Position numbers and translations under genes: made by a program
Assembly: GCA_040882505.1 (NCBI GenBank)
Contig: JBBEBE010000005.1
Coordinates: forward strand, 310,001-374,000
Length of the DNA stretch: 64,000 bases
Origin: JBBEBE01 sp040882505
GTDB taxonomy: Bacteria; Bacteroidota; Rhodothermia; Balneolales; Balneolaceae
Reading direction: 5' to 3'
Notes under the pieces: model-generated
The model's input: only the letters and a program-made list of their open reading frames with translations
What the model was told of the DNA's origin: nothing
Databases searched by the model: none
In this document: positions 63,058 to 64,000 of the stretch, piece by piece
Layout: every line of letters begins with the position of its first letter
Position numbering within the stretch: the first letter of the stretch is position 1

Positions 63058-63765
63058 ATGGCAGCTCTGATTACCGTTCTACTGCTCTCTTACTTGATCG
63101 GATCGATCCCGAGCTCCCTCTGGATGGGGAAACTCTGGAGCAATCTGGATATCCGAAACCACGGGAGCGGGAATGCGGGGGCGACCAATACGTTTCGCGT
63201 CTTGGGCTGGAAACCGGGTGTGATTGTTCTGCTTATCGATTTTGGCAAAGGCCTGCTCACGACAACGGTGATCAGCCAGTTCGCCTGGCAGATTGCCAGC
63301 GGACCGGTCTCGCCGGCCGGTTGGGAGGTGGACTCTTTTTTGAGGATCGGGTGCGGGGTGATGGCCGTGATCGGCCATATGTATCCGCTTTACGCCTCTT
63401 TTGATGGCGGGAAGGGGGCAGCCACGGCGGCCGGTATGCTCTACGGCATTGAACCGATCTCCATCTCGATTACATTGGTTGTTTTTGTGTCCGTCATCTG
63501 GATTTGGCGATACGTGTCACTGGGGACCATTCTTGCCACCTTCATCTATCCGGTCTCCCAGATGGTGTTGGTCACCTTTTGGCAGGTGCCGATCGATCCG
63601 AGTGTGCGGATTTTTTCGGGAGTTCTGGCTGCGTGGATTATTTTGAAACATCGAGCCAACATGGGTCGCCTCTGGCGGGGAGAGGAGAGTCGGGTTCCAA
63701 TCCGGTGCAGCCGGAAGGAAGAGAGGGAGTCGCCCGAAGAAGGCGAAGGGGTGAGCCATGAGTAG
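63058..63765 (+). CDS. plsY: Acyl-phosphate:glycerol-3-phosphate acyltransferase
   Basis: A 235-aa inner-membrane enzyme of phospholipid synthesis. The three conserved loops are present: SYLIGSIPSSLWMGKL, HGSGNAGATNTFRVLG and FDGGKGAATAAG. Five or so transmembrane segments are seen, with a charged C-terminal tail of about 35 residues that is longer than usual. Its last 8 bp overlap gpsA, whose product makes the glycerol-3-phosphate that PlsY acylates. Confidence 0.96.
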   Translation: MAALITVLLLSYLIGSIPSSLWMGKLWSNLDIRNHGSGNAGATNTFRVLGWKPGVIVLLIDFGKGLLTTTVISQFAWQIASGPVSPAGWEVDSFLRIGCGVMAVIGHMYPLYASFDGGKGAATAAGMLYGIEPISISITLVVFVSVIWIWRYVSLGTILATFIYPVSQMVLVTFWQVPIDPSVRIFSGVLAAWIILKHRANMGRLWRGEESRVPIRCSRKEERESPEEGEGVSHE

Positions 63766-64000
63766 AGAAGGAAGAGATGTGGCCGTCATTGGTGCCGGCA
63801 GTTTTGGCACCGCACTTGCAATTGTGTTGGCCGAAAAAAGGAATCGGATATCCCTCTGGGCGCGTGAAGAGGAAGTAGCTCGATCGATCAACAAGAACCG
63901 GCGCAACCCCTACTATCTGGCCGATCTGGATCTGCCAGCGAGCGTCGGAGCGACGACCGATCTGGACGAAGCGGTTCGCGGTGCATCGCTGATCCTGATC
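63758..64000 (+). CDS. gpsA: Glycerol-3-phosphate dehydrogenase, 3'-truncated by window edge
   Basis: The first 81 codons of an NAD(P)-dependent glycerol-3-phosphate dehydrogenase. The Rossmann motif VAVIGAGSFGTALAIVLAEK is followed by ISLWAREEEVARSINKNRRNPYYL, the family's conserved second segment. It overlaps plsY by 8 bp, the common plsY-gpsA arrangement for phospholipid precursor supply. The rest lies beyond the window. Confidence 0.96.
   Translation, partial: MSREGRDVAVIGAGSFGTALAIVLAEKRNRISLWAREEEVARSINKNRRNPYYLADLDLPASVGATTDLDEAVRGASLILI

Overview
The window comes from a Gram-negative, heterotrophic bacterium of the Bacteroidota / Balneolota / Rhodothermota group. The evidence is a SusC/SusD outer-membrane pair, a second TonB-dependent receptor, many secreted lipoproteins with clear lipoboxes, Bacteroidota-type promoter elements (TTG ... 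TAnnTTTG), and PVC-dehydrogenase/DUF1080/ThuA sugar genes. Base composition is moderately GC-rich except for one AT-rich patch near 54-57 kb. Genus and species cannot be read from the sequence.

Layout. (1) 1-20.3 kb is a carbohydrate-scavenging locus. It holds a partial sodium:solute symporter, a DUF1080 lipoprotein, a PVC-type dehydrogenase with a c-type heme site, a NagA-like deacetylase, SusC/SusD, a Tat-exported TIM-barrel isomerase, a ThuA-like lipoprotein, an apparently exported SelA/DgaE-type PLP enzyme, a GDPD, a TIM-barrel lipoprotein, a four-PAS histidine kinase and a DUF5009/HGSNAT-like acetyltransferase; the last three overlap. The mix suggests periplasmic oxidation and cleavage of (amino)sugars. 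(2) 20.4-26.8 kb is one minus-strand operon, DUF4856 > imelysin > HTTM > FecA-like receptor, probably for iron or another metal. Its promoter overlaps a TTTAGA-N5-TCTAAA palindrome. A second PAS histidine kinase follows. (3) 29.1-44.7 kb is mostly housekeeping: tRNA-Arg, NfeD/slipin pair, DivIVA-like protein, YggS, Nif3, a zinc-ribbon family protein that has lost its cysteines, RNase P RNA, DUF4168 protein, SmpB, an M50 protease, a SirB1-like protein, a double glycosyltransferase and Amt. (4) 45-51.1 kb is a tightly packed six-gene operon (symporter > SDR > FAH-family hydrolase > LutA > LutB > LutC). It fits the end of the oxidative L-fucose/L-rhamnose route, where the L-lactate released is oxidised by LutABC. 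(5) 52.3-56.8 kb is an AT-rich island: an S8 protease lipoprotein, a stand-alone lipoprotein copy of its propeptide, two small lipoproteins with the same 16-residue C-terminus, a remnant of a third, and two copies of a 36-bp repeat. This is the best candidate for something undescribed. (6) 57-64 kb is housekeeping: prfC, a metzincin-like lipoprotein, lpdA, lipB, lipA, plsY and the start of gpsA.

Functions are assigned from motifs and remembered family features; no database search was run.
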